A stretch of DNA of 64,000 nt from JACPDI01 sp035463475 (GCA_035463475.1 DATHTE010000052.1:1-64000), one strand, 5' to 3'. Numbered from the stretch's first letter, positions 1-9,106 are shown. Notes: generated by a model from the sequence alone, not told the origin. Numbers and translations: made by a program.

Positions 1-55
1 TGGCGGCGGCGGGCGCGGCGGTGGCCGGGGCGGCCGGTCCGAACCGCGCTGGTAA
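1..55 (+). CDS. C-terminal tail of a glycine-rich RNA-binding protein (partial)
   Basis: An open frame enters from the left edge and ends at the TAA at 53-55. It encodes a Gly/Arg-rich tail, GGGGRGGGRGGRSEPRW. Such RGG-type tails ending in an aromatic residue are typical of bacterial RRM-type RNA-binding proteins, where the tail follows one RNA recognition motif. The RRM itself lies outside the window, so the family is inferred from the tail alone. It could also be the tail of another RGG-rich nucleic-acid-binding protein. Confidence 0.5.
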   Translation, partial: GGGGRGGGRGGRSEPRW

Positions 56-157
56 GAGCCGGAGAGGGGACGGTCTCGCGTTACGCGTGACCGCCCCCGT
101 CGCACGGTGGTGGCGGCGCGGTGCTTCGCCCGCATCGTCACCCTGACAGGAGTCCTT

Positions 158-370
158 ATGGCAGGCAAGTCCCGACCCACGCAGCTCAAACGGCAGCGCG
201 AGCGCGCGCTTCAGGAGAAACGCAACCAGAAAGCCGCGCGGCGTCAGGAAGCGAAGGAGCGCCGGGCGAACCAGCCGCGGCGCGCCGGCGACGAGGACCC
301 GGACATCGCCGGGATCCGCCCGGGCCCGCAGCCGCCCCAGTACGACCTGGGAGATCTGGAAAGCGAGTAG
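158..370 (+). CDS. Small highly charged basic protein, unknown function
   Basis: A 70-residue protein beginning MAGKSRPTQLKRQRERALQE. The start at 158 is preferred over 107 because a purine-rich ACAGGAG sits about 7 bases upstream. Residues 5-45 are rich in Lys, Arg, Gln and Glu and should form one long charged helix. The last 25 residues are acidic and proline-rich (PDIAGIRPGPQPPQYDLGDLE). It lies about 100 bases after the glycine-rich RNA-binding protein on the same strand, so a nucleic-acid-related role is possible but only inferred. I do not recognise a named family. Confidence 0.55.
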   Translation: MAGKSRPTQLKRQRERALQEKRNQKAARRQEAKERRANQPRRAGDEDPDIAGIRPGPQPPQYDLGDLESE

Positions 371-503
371 CGGACGGTCCGCACGCACGTGCCGGGCTCC
401 GCCGGGCGCGCGCCTCGAGAGGAAGAGGCGCTGAGCCGTTCGGACACCGGCGCCTCGACCCCGGCCAGACGCCGGACTGCGGCGCGGACCTTCCGAGCGA
501 GAG

Positions 504-1316
504 CTAGTCCACGTACTGGCGCAGGAAGTCCAGCGCCAGGGGCGTGTCCACGCGGAACTGGTAGTCCACGCCGATGCACGGCGTAATCCCCCACGACACG
601 ACTGACACCACCATGTTGGTACCGCGATAGAAGACCGGACCGCCCGAGTCGCCGTAGCAGCTTCCGCCGCTGTTCGCCCCCGGGTTGTTGGAGAACTTCG
701 CGCTCATGCCGGCGTCGAACGTGCTGTTCAGCTCGATGAGCCGCACCTGTCCCCGGTACCGCTCGTACACGTCCTCGGAAAACGGCTTGATGTAACCCTG
801 CATGCCGTAGCCCACCACGGTGAACTGGTTGTCCGCCGCGCTGTGAATGCCGACGAGGAAACTCTCCGGCGGCAGCACGCCGTAGGTGTTCATCGTCACC
901 CGCTGGCGGAGCAGCACGAGGCCGACGTCGTAGGTCTGCGGGAACTGCGCATAGTCGTCGTACTGCGGATGCGGAACGGCGTCGCCGCGGATCCAGCCGT
1001 TCTTCTTGTCGTCCAGGTACGCGCCCAGCGACGGGTAATCCTGCCGGCCGGGGAACGTGATCTTCGGCGTGAACTTCACCCACGTCCGCAGGTTGGCGAC
1101 TCCGCCTTCCTCAGTGCAGTGGCCCGCCGTGAGGAACACGGTAGGGGACAGCAGGGTGCCCGAGCAGGACCAGTAGCCGCTCGGCGTCTGGAAGATGATC
1201 GTGCCGACGTACGGATGCGCGTTGCCGTCAGGCTCGCCGAACGTCACCGCGCGGAGCAAGGCGCCCCCGGTAGCGAGGAAGAGGGCGAGGCAAAGGCCGA
1301 TCAGTACCTTCTTCAT
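504..1316 (-). CDS. Secreted trypsin-like serine protease (S1 family)
   Basis: A 270-residue protein with an N-terminal signal peptide (MKKVLIGLCLALFLATGGAL) and a chymotrypsin-fold domain. The catalytic triad is visible: His66 in LTAGHC, Asp130 in YDVGLVLL and Ser224 in GDSGGP. Cys51 and Cys67 flank the His loop, as in trypsins, and Cys220 precedes the nucleophile. No further domain follows, so this is a minimal exported endopeptidase. It is transcribed divergently from the GNAT gene at 1398, and the 81 bases between them must hold both promoters. The ATG at 1316 begins the hydrophobic signal directly. Confidence 0.9.
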   Translation of the reverse strand: MKKVLIGLCLALFLATGGALLRAVTFGEPDGNAHPYVGTIIFQTPSGYWSCSGTLLSPTVFLTAGHCTEEGGVANLRTWVKFTPKITFPGRQDYPSLGAYLDDKKNGWIRGDAVPHPQYDDYAQFPQTYDVGLVLLRQRVTMNTYGVLPPESFLVGIHSAADNQFTVVGYGMQGYIKPFSEDVYERYRGQVRLIELNSTFDAGMSAKFSNNPGANSGGSCYGDSGGPVFYRGTNMVVSVVSWGITPCIGVDYQFRVDTPLALDFLRQYVD

Positions 1317-1397
1317 GGGAACCTCGTGATGGGATCTCGGTGCGTGATTCTGTCCTGCGCGCGAGCGCTGATCAAGGGGTATCCTGCCGACGCCGTC

Positions 1398-2519
1398 ATG
1401 GTAATCGTCCAGACCGTACCCGCCGGGTCCCGCGTGGCGGCGCGTCGGTTCGTTGATTTGCCTTACCGTCTCTATCGCCATGATTCGAATTGGGTTCCGC
1501 CGCCGCGGCGCGATGCGGCGCTGGCACTGAACCCCCGGCGCCACCCGTTCTACGAGCACTCGGATGTGGCGTTTTTCATCGCCACGCGTGACGGCCGCGA
1601 CGTGGGCCGCATCGCCGTCATGGAGCACCGCCCCTACAACCGGGCACATGGAACGACACAGGCCTCTTTCGGGCTGTTCGAGTGCGGGCGCGACGAGGAG
1701 GCCGCGTCGGCGCTGTTCGCGCGTACGTTCGAGTGGGCGCGCGGCCGCGGGCTCACGGCGCTTGTGGGTCCCAAAGGGCTCAGTCCTTTCGACGGCTACG
1801 GTTTGCTGGTGGACGGGTTCGATCGCGGCCAATTGATGACCATGACAAACTACAACCCCGCCTGGTACGTGCCCATCCTCGAGGGATTCGGGTTCGTAAA
1901 GGAGGTGGATTTCGTCAGCTACGAGCTGCACCGCGACACGTTTGTCATGCCGGAGGCGGTGCGGCGCGCGGCGGGCCAGGCCGCGGCGCGGCTGCGGGTC
2001 GTGCAGTACCCGACACGGCGGGCGCTCGTTCGCGCCGCCCGCGCGATCGGCGAAACCTACAACCGCGCGTTCGTGAGCAACTGGGAGTACTACCCGCTGA
2101 CGCCGCACGAGATCGACTTCGTGGTCGATCAGCTGCGTCCGCTTGCCGATCATCGGCTGATGACGTTCATCGCCGCAGGGGAGCAGATTGTCGGCTTCGT
2201 GCTCGCGTTCCCGGACGTGTCGGACGCGTTGCGCGGGATGCGGGGGCGGCTGACGCCCTGGGGGATCGTGCGACTGCTGCGCGATCGGCGGCGCACCGCG
2301 CGGGTCGCGCTCAACGGCGCGGGGATCGTGCCAGAGTACCAGGGGCAGGGAGGTAACGCACTGTTGTATCTGCAGATCGAGCGCGCCGTACGGAGCTCGC
2401 AGTACGAATGGGCGGAGCTGCCGCAGGTGGCGGAGACCGCGACGCGCATGCGTCGCGATCTCGAGAAGCTCGGCGCGGTGCCGATCAAGACGCACCGCGT
2501 CTACACCGCGCCTGCGTAG
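1398..2519 (+). CDS. GNAT-family N-acetyltransferase-like protein
   Basis: A 373-residue protein. The ATG at 1398 is chosen because the conserved N-terminal stretch (DLPYRLYRHDSNWVPPPRRD) starts just after it. That stretch, followed by HPFYEHSDVAFFIATRDGRDVGRIAVM, is typical of a large GNAT-like family in Acidobacteria and Actinobacteria whose substrate is not known. The C-terminal part has a second acetyltransferase-like half (residues about 200-360) with the acetyl-CoA-site-like segment GIVPEYQGQGGNALLYLQIE. It is cytosolic, with no signal or membrane segment. The 3' end runs into a repeat-rich convergent junction with the M3 peptidase gene. The acceptor molecule cannot be read from the sequence. 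Confidence 0.75.
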   Translation: MVIVQTVPAGSRVAARRFVDLPYRLYRHDSNWVPPPRRDAALALNPRRHPFYEHSDVAFFIATRDGRDVGRIAVMEHRPYNRAHGTTQASFGLFECGRDEEAASALFARTFEWARGRGLTALVGPKGLSPFDGYGLLVDGFDRGQLMTMTNYNPAWYVPILEGFGFVKEVDFVSYELHRDTFVMPEAVRRAAGQAAARLRVVQYPTRRALVRAARAIGETYNRAFVSNWEYYPLTPHEIDFVVDQLRPLADHRLMTFIAAGEQIVGFVLAFPDVSDALRGMRGRLTPWGIVRLLRDRRRTARVALNGAGIVPEYQGQGGNALLYLQIERAVRSSQYEWAELPQVAETATRMRRDLEKLGAVPIKTHRVYTAPA

Positions 2520-2521
2520 AT

Positions 2522-2620
2522 CAGGGTTCAGAGTTTAGAGGGTTCAGGTTTAGGGGTTCAGGGTTCAGGCCTCAGAAAGATCTTGCTGAACCCTGAATCC
2601 TGAACCCTGAACCCTGAACC
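2522..2620. repeat. Inverted array of GGTTCAG/CTGAACC heptamers, possible bidirectional terminator
   Basis: The left half carries degenerate copies of GGGTTCAG (2522-2570) and the right half the complementary CTGAACCC (2585-2620), separated by a short spacer around CAGAAAGATCTTG. The two halves can pair into a long imperfect hairpin. It lies exactly between two convergent stops (2519 and 2626), where a terminator for both strands is expected. A related heptamer, CCTGAAG, occurs in tandem at 9079-9099. Confidence 0.6.
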
Positions 2621-2625
2621 GTGGT

Positions 2626-4761
2626 TCAGTCCGTGGTGCTCTTCGCCTTCAGCCCCCGCCGGAGGAGCAGCGGCTCCACGCTCGGCTCCCGCCCGCGGAA
2701 CCGCTTGTAGAGCGTCATGGCGTCATCCGTCCCCGTGCTCTCGAGGATGTGCGTGCGGAACGCCTTGGCCGTCGCCGGGTCAAAGAGCCCCTTCTCTTTG
2801 AACGCCTGGAACGCGTCCGCGTCCAGGACCTCGCTCCAGACGTAGTTGTAGTAGCCGGCCGCGTAGCCGCCGCCCGGGCCGAACACGTGGTTGTAGTAGG
2901 GCGACCGGTAGCGCGGCACGATGTCGAGCGGCATGGCGATGTTCGTCATCGATGCCTTTTCGAACAGGGCGGCGTCCTGCTCGACGGTCGTCGTCAGCGT
3001 GTGCCAGTCCAAGTCCAGCATCGCCGCGGCCAGATACTCCACGGTGGCGAATCCCTGGTTGAACTGCGCCGACGCTTGCAGCTTCTCGACGAGGGCCGCC
3101 GGGATCGGGTCCCCCGTGCGGTAGTGCTTGGCGTACACCTTCAGCACCTCGGGCTCGAGCGCCCAGTTTTCCATGATCTGCGAGGGCAGCTCGCCGGCAT
3201 CGCGGGGGCCGCGAAGGCCGCGGTACGGCGCGCGGGAGAACAGGCTGTTGAGCGCGTGTCCGAGCTCGTGGAACATCGTCTGCGTCTCGTCGATGCTGAG
3301 GAGCGCCGGCATGTCACCTGCGGGCCGCGAGAAGTTCGCGACGTTCACCGTGACAGGCGATACCACGCGGCGTCCGTCCTTCGTGCGCTGCTCGCGGTAG
3401 CGGCTGCTCCAGGCGCCCACGCGCTTGCCGGGGCGCGGGAAGTAGTCCGAATAGAAGATGCCGACGTGCGTGCCGTCCGCTTCCTTGACCTCGAACGCCT
3501 TCACTTCCGGGTGGTAGACCGGCAGGTCGGGCCGGGGCGTGAAGGTGATCCCGTACAGCTGGTTGGCGACGTAGAACGCCCCCTGCCGGACGTTCGCCAG
3601 CTCGAAGAACGGCCGGAGCGCCTGGTCGTCGAGATCGTAGCGGCTGCGCCGAACCTTCTCGGTGTAGTACGCCCAGTCCCAGGCCGCCAGGGTGAAGGTC
3701 TTGCCTTCGGCCCGGATCATCTTCTGCATCGCCGCGGCCTCACTCGCCGCAACCGCGCGCGCCGGAGTCCAGAGCTGGCTGAGCAGCGCCGAGACGCGCT
3801 GCGGCGTCTTGGCCATGTTCTCTTCGAGCACGAAGTCGGCGTACGTCTTGTAGCCGAGCAGCTGCGCGCGGCGCGCGCGCAGGGCCGCCGTCCGCGACAC
3901 GATCTTCTTGTTGTCGTACTCGTCGTTGTGATCGCAGCGGGAGACGTACGCGGAGAAGATCCGTCCCCGCAGGTCGCGATTGTCGGCGTACTGCAGGAAC
4001 GGGGTCATGCTCGGCACCTGCAGGGTGTACACCCACTTGCCTTCGAGTCCGGCGCGCCCGGCCGCCTCGGCGCCGGCGGCCTTCACCGACTCGGGCAGAC
4101 CCTGCAGGTCCTCCGGCTTGTCGATCACCAGCTTCCAGTCGTTCGTGTCGTGAAGCAGGTTCTCGCTGAACTTCACGCCGAGCATGGAGAGCTCGGCGTT
4201 GATGGTGCGCAGCTGCTGCTGTAGCTCTGGCGGCAGGTTCGCGCCGCTCCGGACGAATCCTTTGTAGACATCGTCGAGGAGCTTGCGCTGGACCGGCGTC
4301 AGGTTCAGCGCTTCGCGCTGCTCCCAGACCGTCTTGACGCGGGCCCACAGTTTCGGGTTGAGGTTCACGTCGTCGCGGAGCTTCGACAGCATCGGGACGA
4401 CTTCACGGTTCGCGGCCTGAAGATGCTCGTTCGTCTCTGCCGAGATGAGGTTGTTGAACACCCCGCTGACCTTCGAGAGGAGCCCTCCGACCGAGTCGAG
4501 CGACTCGATCGTGTTTGCAAAGGTCGCCGGCTCAGTGTTGGCCGCGATCGCGTCGATCTCGCGGCGTTGTTCGGCCGCGGCCACGGTGAACGCGGGGACG
4601 AAGTGCTCGGGTTTGATCTCGGCGAACGGCGGCACGCCGAAAGGCGTGTTCCACTCTTTCAAGAGCGGATTGTCAGCGGGTGTCCGGGCCGGTTGCTGCG
4701 CCGACCCCGATGCGGTGAGCATGACTGCGAACAGGACGAGAAGGGCAAGTCGGGAGCGCAT
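2626..4761 (-). CDS. M3 family metallopeptidase (peptidyl-dipeptidase Dcp-like), exported
   Basis: A 711-residue protein with a signal peptide (MRSRLALLVLFAVMLTASGS). The start at 4761 is chosen over upstream codons because the signal begins there. The zinc motif HELGH is at residues 498-502 in TMFHELGHALNSLF, and the downstream glutamate region (SQIMENWALEPE) is the third ligand site of M3 enzymes. The early segment NPLLKEWNTPFGVPPFAEI is characteristic of the Dcp subgroup, which removes C-terminal dipeptides from oligopeptides. The length matches Dcp (about 680-720). An S46 dipeptidyl peptidase gene lies just upstream on the same strand with a gap of about 114 bases, suggesting joint periplasmic peptide processing. 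Confidence 0.92.
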   Translation of the reverse strand: MRSRLALLVLFAVMLTASGSAQQPARTPADNPLLKEWNTPFGVPPFAEIKPEHFVPAFTVAAAEQRREIDAIAANTEPATFANTIESLDSVGGLLSKVSGVFNNLISAETNEHLQAANREVVPMLSKLRDDVNLNPKLWARVKTVWEQREALNLTPVQRKLLDDVYKGFVRSGANLPPELQQQLRTINAELSMLGVKFSENLLHDTNDWKLVIDKPEDLQGLPESVKAAGAEAAGRAGLEGKWVYTLQVPSMTPFLQYADNRDLRGRIFSAYVSRCDHNDEYDNKKIVSRTAALRARRAQLLGYKTYADFVLEENMAKTPQRVSALLSQLWTPARAVAASEAAAMQKMIRAEGKTFTLAAWDWAYYTEKVRRSRYDLDDQALRPFFELANVRQGAFYVANQLYGITFTPRPDLPVYHPEVKAFEVKEADGTHVGIFYSDYFPRPGKRVGAWSSRYREQRTKDGRRVVSPVTVNVANFSRPAGDMPALLSIDETQTMFHELGHALNSLFSRAPYRGLRGPRDAGELPSQIMENWALEPEVLKVYAKHYRTGDPIPAALVEKLQASAQFNQGFATVEYLAAAMLDLDWHTLTTTVEQDAALFEKASMTNIAMPLDIVPRYRSPYYNHVFGPGGGYAAGYYNYVWSEVLDADAFQAFKEKGLFDPATAKAFRTHILESTGTDDAMTLYKRFRGREPSVEPLLLRRGLKAKSTTD

Positions 4762-4875
4762 AAAGTAAAGGAAGAAAGGAAAACGGGGAACGAAGACACC
4801 GCACGCGAGTGCGGCAGGGCGCGGCAGAACTTGAATGTACTGCCGCGCCCCGAGCCCGGTCAAGGAGGATTGCGC

Positions 4876-6966
4876 CTAGCGCCCGCTGATGGCCATGGCC
4901 CGCGTGAGCTCGTCCACCAGCTCCCGCGCCCCGTAAACGCTCCGGAGTGCCTCCACGATCCCGTGCGCGTGGACGCCGACAGCCCGGCTCCCTTCGCGCT
5001 CGTCGATGTACAGATAACGGTTTGCCAGCTTCTGCAGGTTGCTGTCGAAGTTGATGCCGACGAACTCCGCGCGGCGGTTGACGATCGGGCTCCCGGAGTT
5101 GCCCCCGATCGTGTCCGCCGTGTAGACGAAATTCAGCGGTGTGGAGAGGTTGAGCGCTGGCCGCTTGTCGAGCCACCGCTTCGGCAGGCTCCACGGGCTC
5201 TTGAAGTCGAACCCCTCGGCGCGATCGTAGAGGCCGTAGAAGGTCGTCTTGTACGGCACGCGCGTCGTGTCCTCCTCGTAGCTCAGCACGCTTCCATAAC
5301 TGAGTCGCAAGCTGAAGGTGGCGTCAGGGGGGACCGTCTTGCCGTAGACGGCGAACCGGGCCGCCGCAATCCGTGCGCCCGCGGCCGTTTCGACGCTCGC
5401 GATGTTCTTGTCGTGCCAGGCGCGGAGCTCGCGGATGACGGGCTCGACCCGCCTCGCCAGCGCCATGAGCGGATCGGCGGTCTGCGCCACGGCCTGGGCG
5501 CCGGCGTCGAGCAGCGCCTTCCGCGTCCCGGCGTCAGCCAACTTCGTGCCGGTCACGGCCGCCTGCGCCACCGACTCGGGCGTGCCCCCCTGGATCGCCG
5601 CCTGCACGAACGGGTCGCTGGGACCGAGGGTGCGCTGCGCGTCGGCGAGCCACCCGGCGAGGATCGCGGTTTCCATGTCGGCGTGGATCGGAGCGGGGGA
5701 GAGCAGCCCGAACCGCAGCGAGTCGAGGCGCGAGTCGCGGAACTCCTCGTACCTGGCAGCGTCAGGCTTCGCCACCTCCTCGGCATACCGGACGATCTGC
5801 GACGCGATGTTGGCGAGCCGCGACGGCGCGAACGTCGAAAACGCGATGCGCTTCGCCATCGCCGGATAGTCGCGGTACACCGCGGCAATCTGGTCCCAGG
5901 CATCGTCGTACTGGCGGCGCCAGTCGTCGTTCTTCGAGACCGCCTCGCGCAACGCGCGCTCTTCCGCTTCCTTGCGCTCCATGATGCGCGGGTTCATGAG
6001 CCCTTCCTGCTGCGCGACGAGCCGCTTCATCGAGTTCGCAAGCGACCGGCGAACGGATCCGGCACGTCGCGCGGCTTCCGGTCCGGTCTGGGCGTATCGG
6101 GCGAGGGCCGCGGCCCGGGACGACCACACCTGCATCTGCAACGGGTTGCCCGTGTCGCGGTGGTACTGAATCTGGGCCATGGTCAACAGCCGCGACGTCG
6201 ATCCAGGGTTTCCCGAGAGGATGACGAGGTCTCCCTCGGCCGGCGCCGTCGCCGCCCAGCGGAAGTAGTGGGGCGTCCTGGCCGGCCGGCCGTTCTCGTA
6301 CGCCCGCAGGAACGAGATGTCCAGGTCATGTCGCGGGTACGTGAAGTTGTCGTCGTCGCCGCCAAAAAATGCGATCGACTCCTCGACCGCGAACACCAGC
6401 CGGATGTCCGTGTACTTCTTGAATCGATACAGCCAGTACTCGCCGGCGTTGTAGAGCGTGACGACCTCGCTGCGAAGCCCCGTGGAAGCGGTCGATGTCT
6501 TCTCAATCCCGGCGATGGCAGACCGCCGCTGTGCCGCGGCGTCCGCATCGGTCGCGCCGGGTTTCACGGCGCCCTGGACGCGCGCGGTCACGTCCTCGAA
6601 GGAGGTGAGCACGTTGACCTCGAGATCGGGGCATTTCAGTTCGGCGTCGCGCGTGGGCGCGTAGAAGCCGTCGCGGGTCAGGTCCCGCTCGGCTGTCGAG
6701 AGCTTCTGCAGTTGCCCGGCGGCGACGTGCTGGTTGGTAATGATCAACCCGTCGGGCGATACGAAGCCGCCGGACCCACCGTCGTTGAGCCGGACCGACG
6801 CGAGCCGCACGCGTTCGAGCCACGCGGCGTCCGGGGTGAAGTTGTACCGTTCTTTCCATTGTTTCAACGGCGGGTTGTCGAAGGTCCACATGCCCTCGTC
6901 AGCCGAGGGTGCTGCGGCGGCAAACAGCAGGACCACCAGAAGCCCTGCATACGGACGGAACTTCAT
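4876..6966 (-). CDS. S46 family dipeptidyl peptidase (DPP7/DPP11-like)
   Basis: A 696-residue exported protein; the start at 6966 opens the signal peptide (MKFRPYAGLLVVLLFAAAAP). The mature N-terminus DEGMWTFDNPP is diagnostic of S46. The catalytic His80 lies in IITNQHVA and the nucleophile Ser624 in GGNSGSPI. Enzymes of this family release N-terminal dipeptides in the periplasm. The position 18 residues after the nucleophile, which is Gly in DPP7 and Arg in the acid-specific DPP11, is Ser here (NFDSN). This argues against DPP11-type Asp/Glu specificity. It is transcribed ahead of the M3 peptidase, and the pair could turn longer peptides into dipeptides. Confidence 0.92.
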   Translation of the reverse strand: MKFRPYAGLLVVLLFAAAAPSADEGMWTFDNPPLKQWKERYNFTPDAAWLERVRLASVRLNDGGSGGFVSPDGLIITNQHVAAGQLQKLSTAERDLTRDGFYAPTRDAELKCPDLEVNVLTSFEDVTARVQGAVKPGATDADAAAQRRSAIAGIEKTSTASTGLRSEVVTLYNAGEYWLYRFKKYTDIRLVFAVEESIAFFGGDDDNFTYPRHDLDISFLRAYENGRPARTPHYFRWAATAPAEGDLVILSGNPGSTSRLLTMAQIQYHRDTGNPLQMQVWSSRAAALARYAQTGPEAARRAGSVRRSLANSMKRLVAQQEGLMNPRIMERKEAEERALREAVSKNDDWRRQYDDAWDQIAAVYRDYPAMAKRIAFSTFAPSRLANIASQIVRYAEEVAKPDAARYEEFRDSRLDSLRFGLLSPAPIHADMETAILAGWLADAQRTLGPSDPFVQAAIQGGTPESVAQAAVTGTKLADAGTRKALLDAGAQAVAQTADPLMALARRVEPVIRELRAWHDKNIASVETAAGARIAAARFAVYGKTVPPDATFSLRLSYGSVLSYEEDTTRVPYKTTFYGLYDRAEGFDFKSPWSLPKRWLDKRPALNLSTPLNFVYTADTIGGNSGSPIVNRRAEFVGINFDSNLQKLANRYLYIDEREGSRAVGVHAHGIVEALRSVYGARELVDELTRAMAISGR

Positions 6967-7050
6967 GAGAGCCTCCACGGAAGTGGCGCTACGGATGAGA
7001 CAGGTCCCAGCTCAAACACGCGATCAACTTAAGGATAGAATCCTACTCGC

Positions 7051-8172
7051 GTGACAGAAACCACCAAACCGCCCCTGCTTCTCACGACGGCTGAGCGCGC
7101 GGCGCTCCGGCTGGCGGCGATCGTCGAATACTCCGACGATGCCATTGTCAGCAAAGATCTGAACGGCATCATCCAGACCTGGAACTTGTCCGCGGAACGG
7201 ATATTCGGCTATTCCGCCGCGGAGGCGGTCGGACGGTCCATCACCCTCATCATCCCAGATGATCGCCTCGATGAGGAGGCCGAAGTCATTCGTCGCATTG
7301 CCGCCGGTCAGACCGTCGATCACTACGAGACGATCCGTCGCCGCAAAGACGGCGGGCTGGTGGACATCTCGCTGACGATTTCCCCCATCCGGACGCTATC
7401 CGGCGAGATCATCGGCGCCTCGAAAATCGCGCGGGACATCACCGAGCAGCGACGGTTGCGAGAGCAGGCCGACGCGGCCAGCCGGATGAAGGACGAGTTC
7501 CTCGCGACGCTGTCCCACGAGCTGCGCACGCCTCTGAACGCGATCGTCGGCTGGGCCCACATGCTGACCCGCAGCGATCTTCCACACGAGACGATCATCA
7601 AGGCGGCGTCGGCGATCCTCAGAAACGCGACCGCTCAAGCGCAGATCATGGAAGACCTCCTCGACATGTCGCGCATCGTCACGGGCCGTATGGCCCTGGC
7701 GATCGAACACGTGGACCTCGCGAACGTCGTCCGGGACGCGCTCGAGGTGGTGCGGCCCGCGGCCGATCCAAAGGGCGTGGCCGTGTGCCTGAAGGCGGAC
7801 GTGCCGATCCCGATGAAAGGAGATCCCATCCGCCTGCGTCAGGTCGTCTGGAACCTGTTGTCGAACGCCGTGAAGTTCACCCCGCCTGAAGGACGCGTTG
7901 ACGTTACGCTGCACGTCGACGGCCGGATGGCCATCCTGGAAGTGGCCGACACCGGACGCGGCATACCGCCCGCGTTTCTTCCGCACGTGTTCGAGCGGTT
8001 CAGCCAGGAGGAGTCGGGCACGACCCGATCGAGCGGCGGGCTCGGCCTCGGTCTCGCGATCGTCCGCCACATCGTGGAGGCCCACGGCGGCACGATCGAG
8101 GCCGCGAGCGACGGCCCCGACCGCGGCGCGACGTTCACCGTGCGCCTGCCGCGCGGCGCACCCGGCCGATAA
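7051..8172 (+). CDS. PAS-domain sensor histidine kinase, cytosolic
   Basis: A 373-residue protein with a GTG start. Residues about 20-135 form a PAS domain (AIVEYSDDAIVSKDLNGII) followed by a PAC-type segment. The dimerisation and phosphorylation helix has His156 in LSHELRTPLNAI. The HATPase domain shows an N box (NLLSNAVKF), G1 (DTGRGIPP) and G2 (GLGLGLAIV). There is no transmembrane segment, so it senses an internal cue or a cofactor in the PAS pocket. No response regulator gene is adjacent, so it is an orphan kinase. It is divergent from the S46 peptidase; the 84-base gap contains both 5' regions. Confidence 0.9.
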   Translation: MTETTKPPLLLTTAERAALRLAAIVEYSDDAIVSKDLNGIIQTWNLSAERIFGYSAAEAVGRSITLIIPDDRLDEEAEVIRRIAAGQTVDHYETIRRRKDGGLVDISLTISPIRTLSGEIIGASKIARDITEQRRLREQADAASRMKDEFLATLSHELRTPLNAIVGWAHMLTRSDLPHETIIKAASAILRNATAQAQIMEDLLDMSRIVTGRMALAIEHVDLANVVRDALEVVRPAADPKGVAVCLKADVPIPMKGDPIRLRQVVWNLLSNAVKFTPPEGRVDVTLHVDGRMAILEVADTGRGIPPAFLPHVFERFSQEESGTTRSSGGLGLGLAIVRHIVEAHGGTIEAASDGPDRGATFTVRLPRGAPGR

Positions 8173-8213
8173 GTTCAGGTTGACGCGAGGCGGGGATCGC
8201 GCGTCAATACGGC

Positions 8214-9035
8214 ATGCCCGTCAATCACCGGTCGCTGTTTCCGAGAGAAGATGAAGGGCGCGTGCTCGAGGAGCTCGAGCGCCTGCATCGCGAGATTCAG
8301 AAGGCTCGCCGGGAGCGCGACCGCGCGGGCGCCGAGTTCGACGAGTTCGTCCGGACCTTCCGCGAGCCGCCGCCTGTCGCCTCGGAGCATGCGGCGCCGC
8401 CGCCGCTCTTCAGTCGCTCGGAACCACGCGCGCCCGTCGTCGCTCGCGGATTTGCAGGCGGCACCGGGCCTCCGGCGATGGTGATGCCATCTCCGCCTAC
8501 GCCCCGCATCGCGTCCGACGCTGCCGTCAACCCGCCCGCCGTCGCCTACGCGAGCGCGTCCCCGCAGGGGGCGGGGGCCGTGCGTCGCACGAGCCTGATA
8601 CTCGGCGTGCTTGCCGTTGCGGTGCTGGCCGCGGGCGTCGCGGCCACGTGGTTCTGGCGCGGAGCGGCGACACCAGGCGAGTCAACCGAGCGCGTTCAAC
8701 AGGTCGCGCCGCCCCAGCCCGAGACGCGCTCCACGCCAACTCCAGCCGTGGCGCCTGGCGGGAGGGTGGACGCGCGGCGGGAAGCAACCCCTCTTGGCGG
8801 CGATCTCACGGCAGAGCGGGCCGTGTGGGTGCGCGTGACGCAGGACGGCCGCAGGACCGTCGAGCGCGAGCTCAGGGCCGGCGAGCGTGTCGCGCTCCGC
8901 GCATCGGCTTCAATCGTGATTCGCGCCGGCGACGCCGGTGCCGTGCTCGTCCGCCTCGGCGATGGGCGGGCCGAGAAACTCGGCCGTGATGGCGAAGTGC
9001 TCACACGCGCCTTCCGCGCGGCCACGCCGCGATAA
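8214..9035 (+). CDS. Single-pass membrane protein with coiled coil and DUF4115 (RodZ C-terminal-like) domain
   Basis: A 273-residue protein in three parts. Residues about 10-45 are a charged helix (EDEGRVLEELERLHREIQKA) predicted as a coiled coil. A Pro/Ala-rich linker leads to one membrane segment near residues 125-145 (LILGVLAVAVLAAGVAATWF). A C-terminal domain of about 75 residues (VWVRVTQDGRR ... GDAGAVLVRLGDG) resembles the DUF4115 domain found at the extracytoplasmic end of RodZ. It lacks the N-terminal helix-turn-helix of RodZ, so it is not RodZ itself. A cell-envelope role is likely; the partner is unknown. Confidence 0.6.
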   Translation: MPVNHRSLFPREDEGRVLEELERLHREIQKARRERDRAGAEFDEFVRTFREPPPVASEHAAPPPLFSRSEPRAPVVARGFAGGTGPPAMVMPSPPTPRIASDAAVNPPAVAYASASPQGAGAVRRTSLILGVLAVAVLAAGVAATWFWRGAATPGESTERVQQVAPPQPETRSTPTPAVAPGGRVDARREATPLGGDLTAERAVWVRVTQDGRRTVERELRAGERVALRASASIVIRAGDAGAVLVRLGDGRAEKLGRDGEVLTRAFRAATPR

Positions 9036-9078
9036 CCGGCCTGCGCGGGGGCAGGCGTACAGTTGACCACCGACGCAT

Positions 9079-9099
9079 CCCTGAAGCCTGAAGCCTGAA
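9079..9099. repeat. Three tandem CCTGAAG heptamers
   Basis: Three exact copies of CCTGAAG stand at 9079, 9086 and 9093, followed by a partial CCT. They lie just past the stop of the DUF4115-like gene and before the convergent stop of the elongation factor P gene. The unit differs by one base from the CCTGAAC heptamers at 2585-2620, so both probably belong to one family of short intergenic repeats. Confidence 0.6.
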
Positions 9100-9106
9100 G
9101 CCTCCG

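Noticed and set aside
2522..2620. CRISPR array or telomere-like repeat
   Set aside because: Units are heptamers without unique spacers and are arranged as an inverted repeat between convergent genes.
4423..7032. Plus-strand open frame of about 870 codons across the S46 gene
   Set aside because: Same GC-shadow composition and no recognisable domain; the minus-strand S46 peptidase has signal, catalytic motifs and full length.
8214..9035. RodZ
   Set aside because: Only the DUF4115-like C-terminal domain and one membrane helix fit; the cytoplasmic helix-turn-helix domain is missing.
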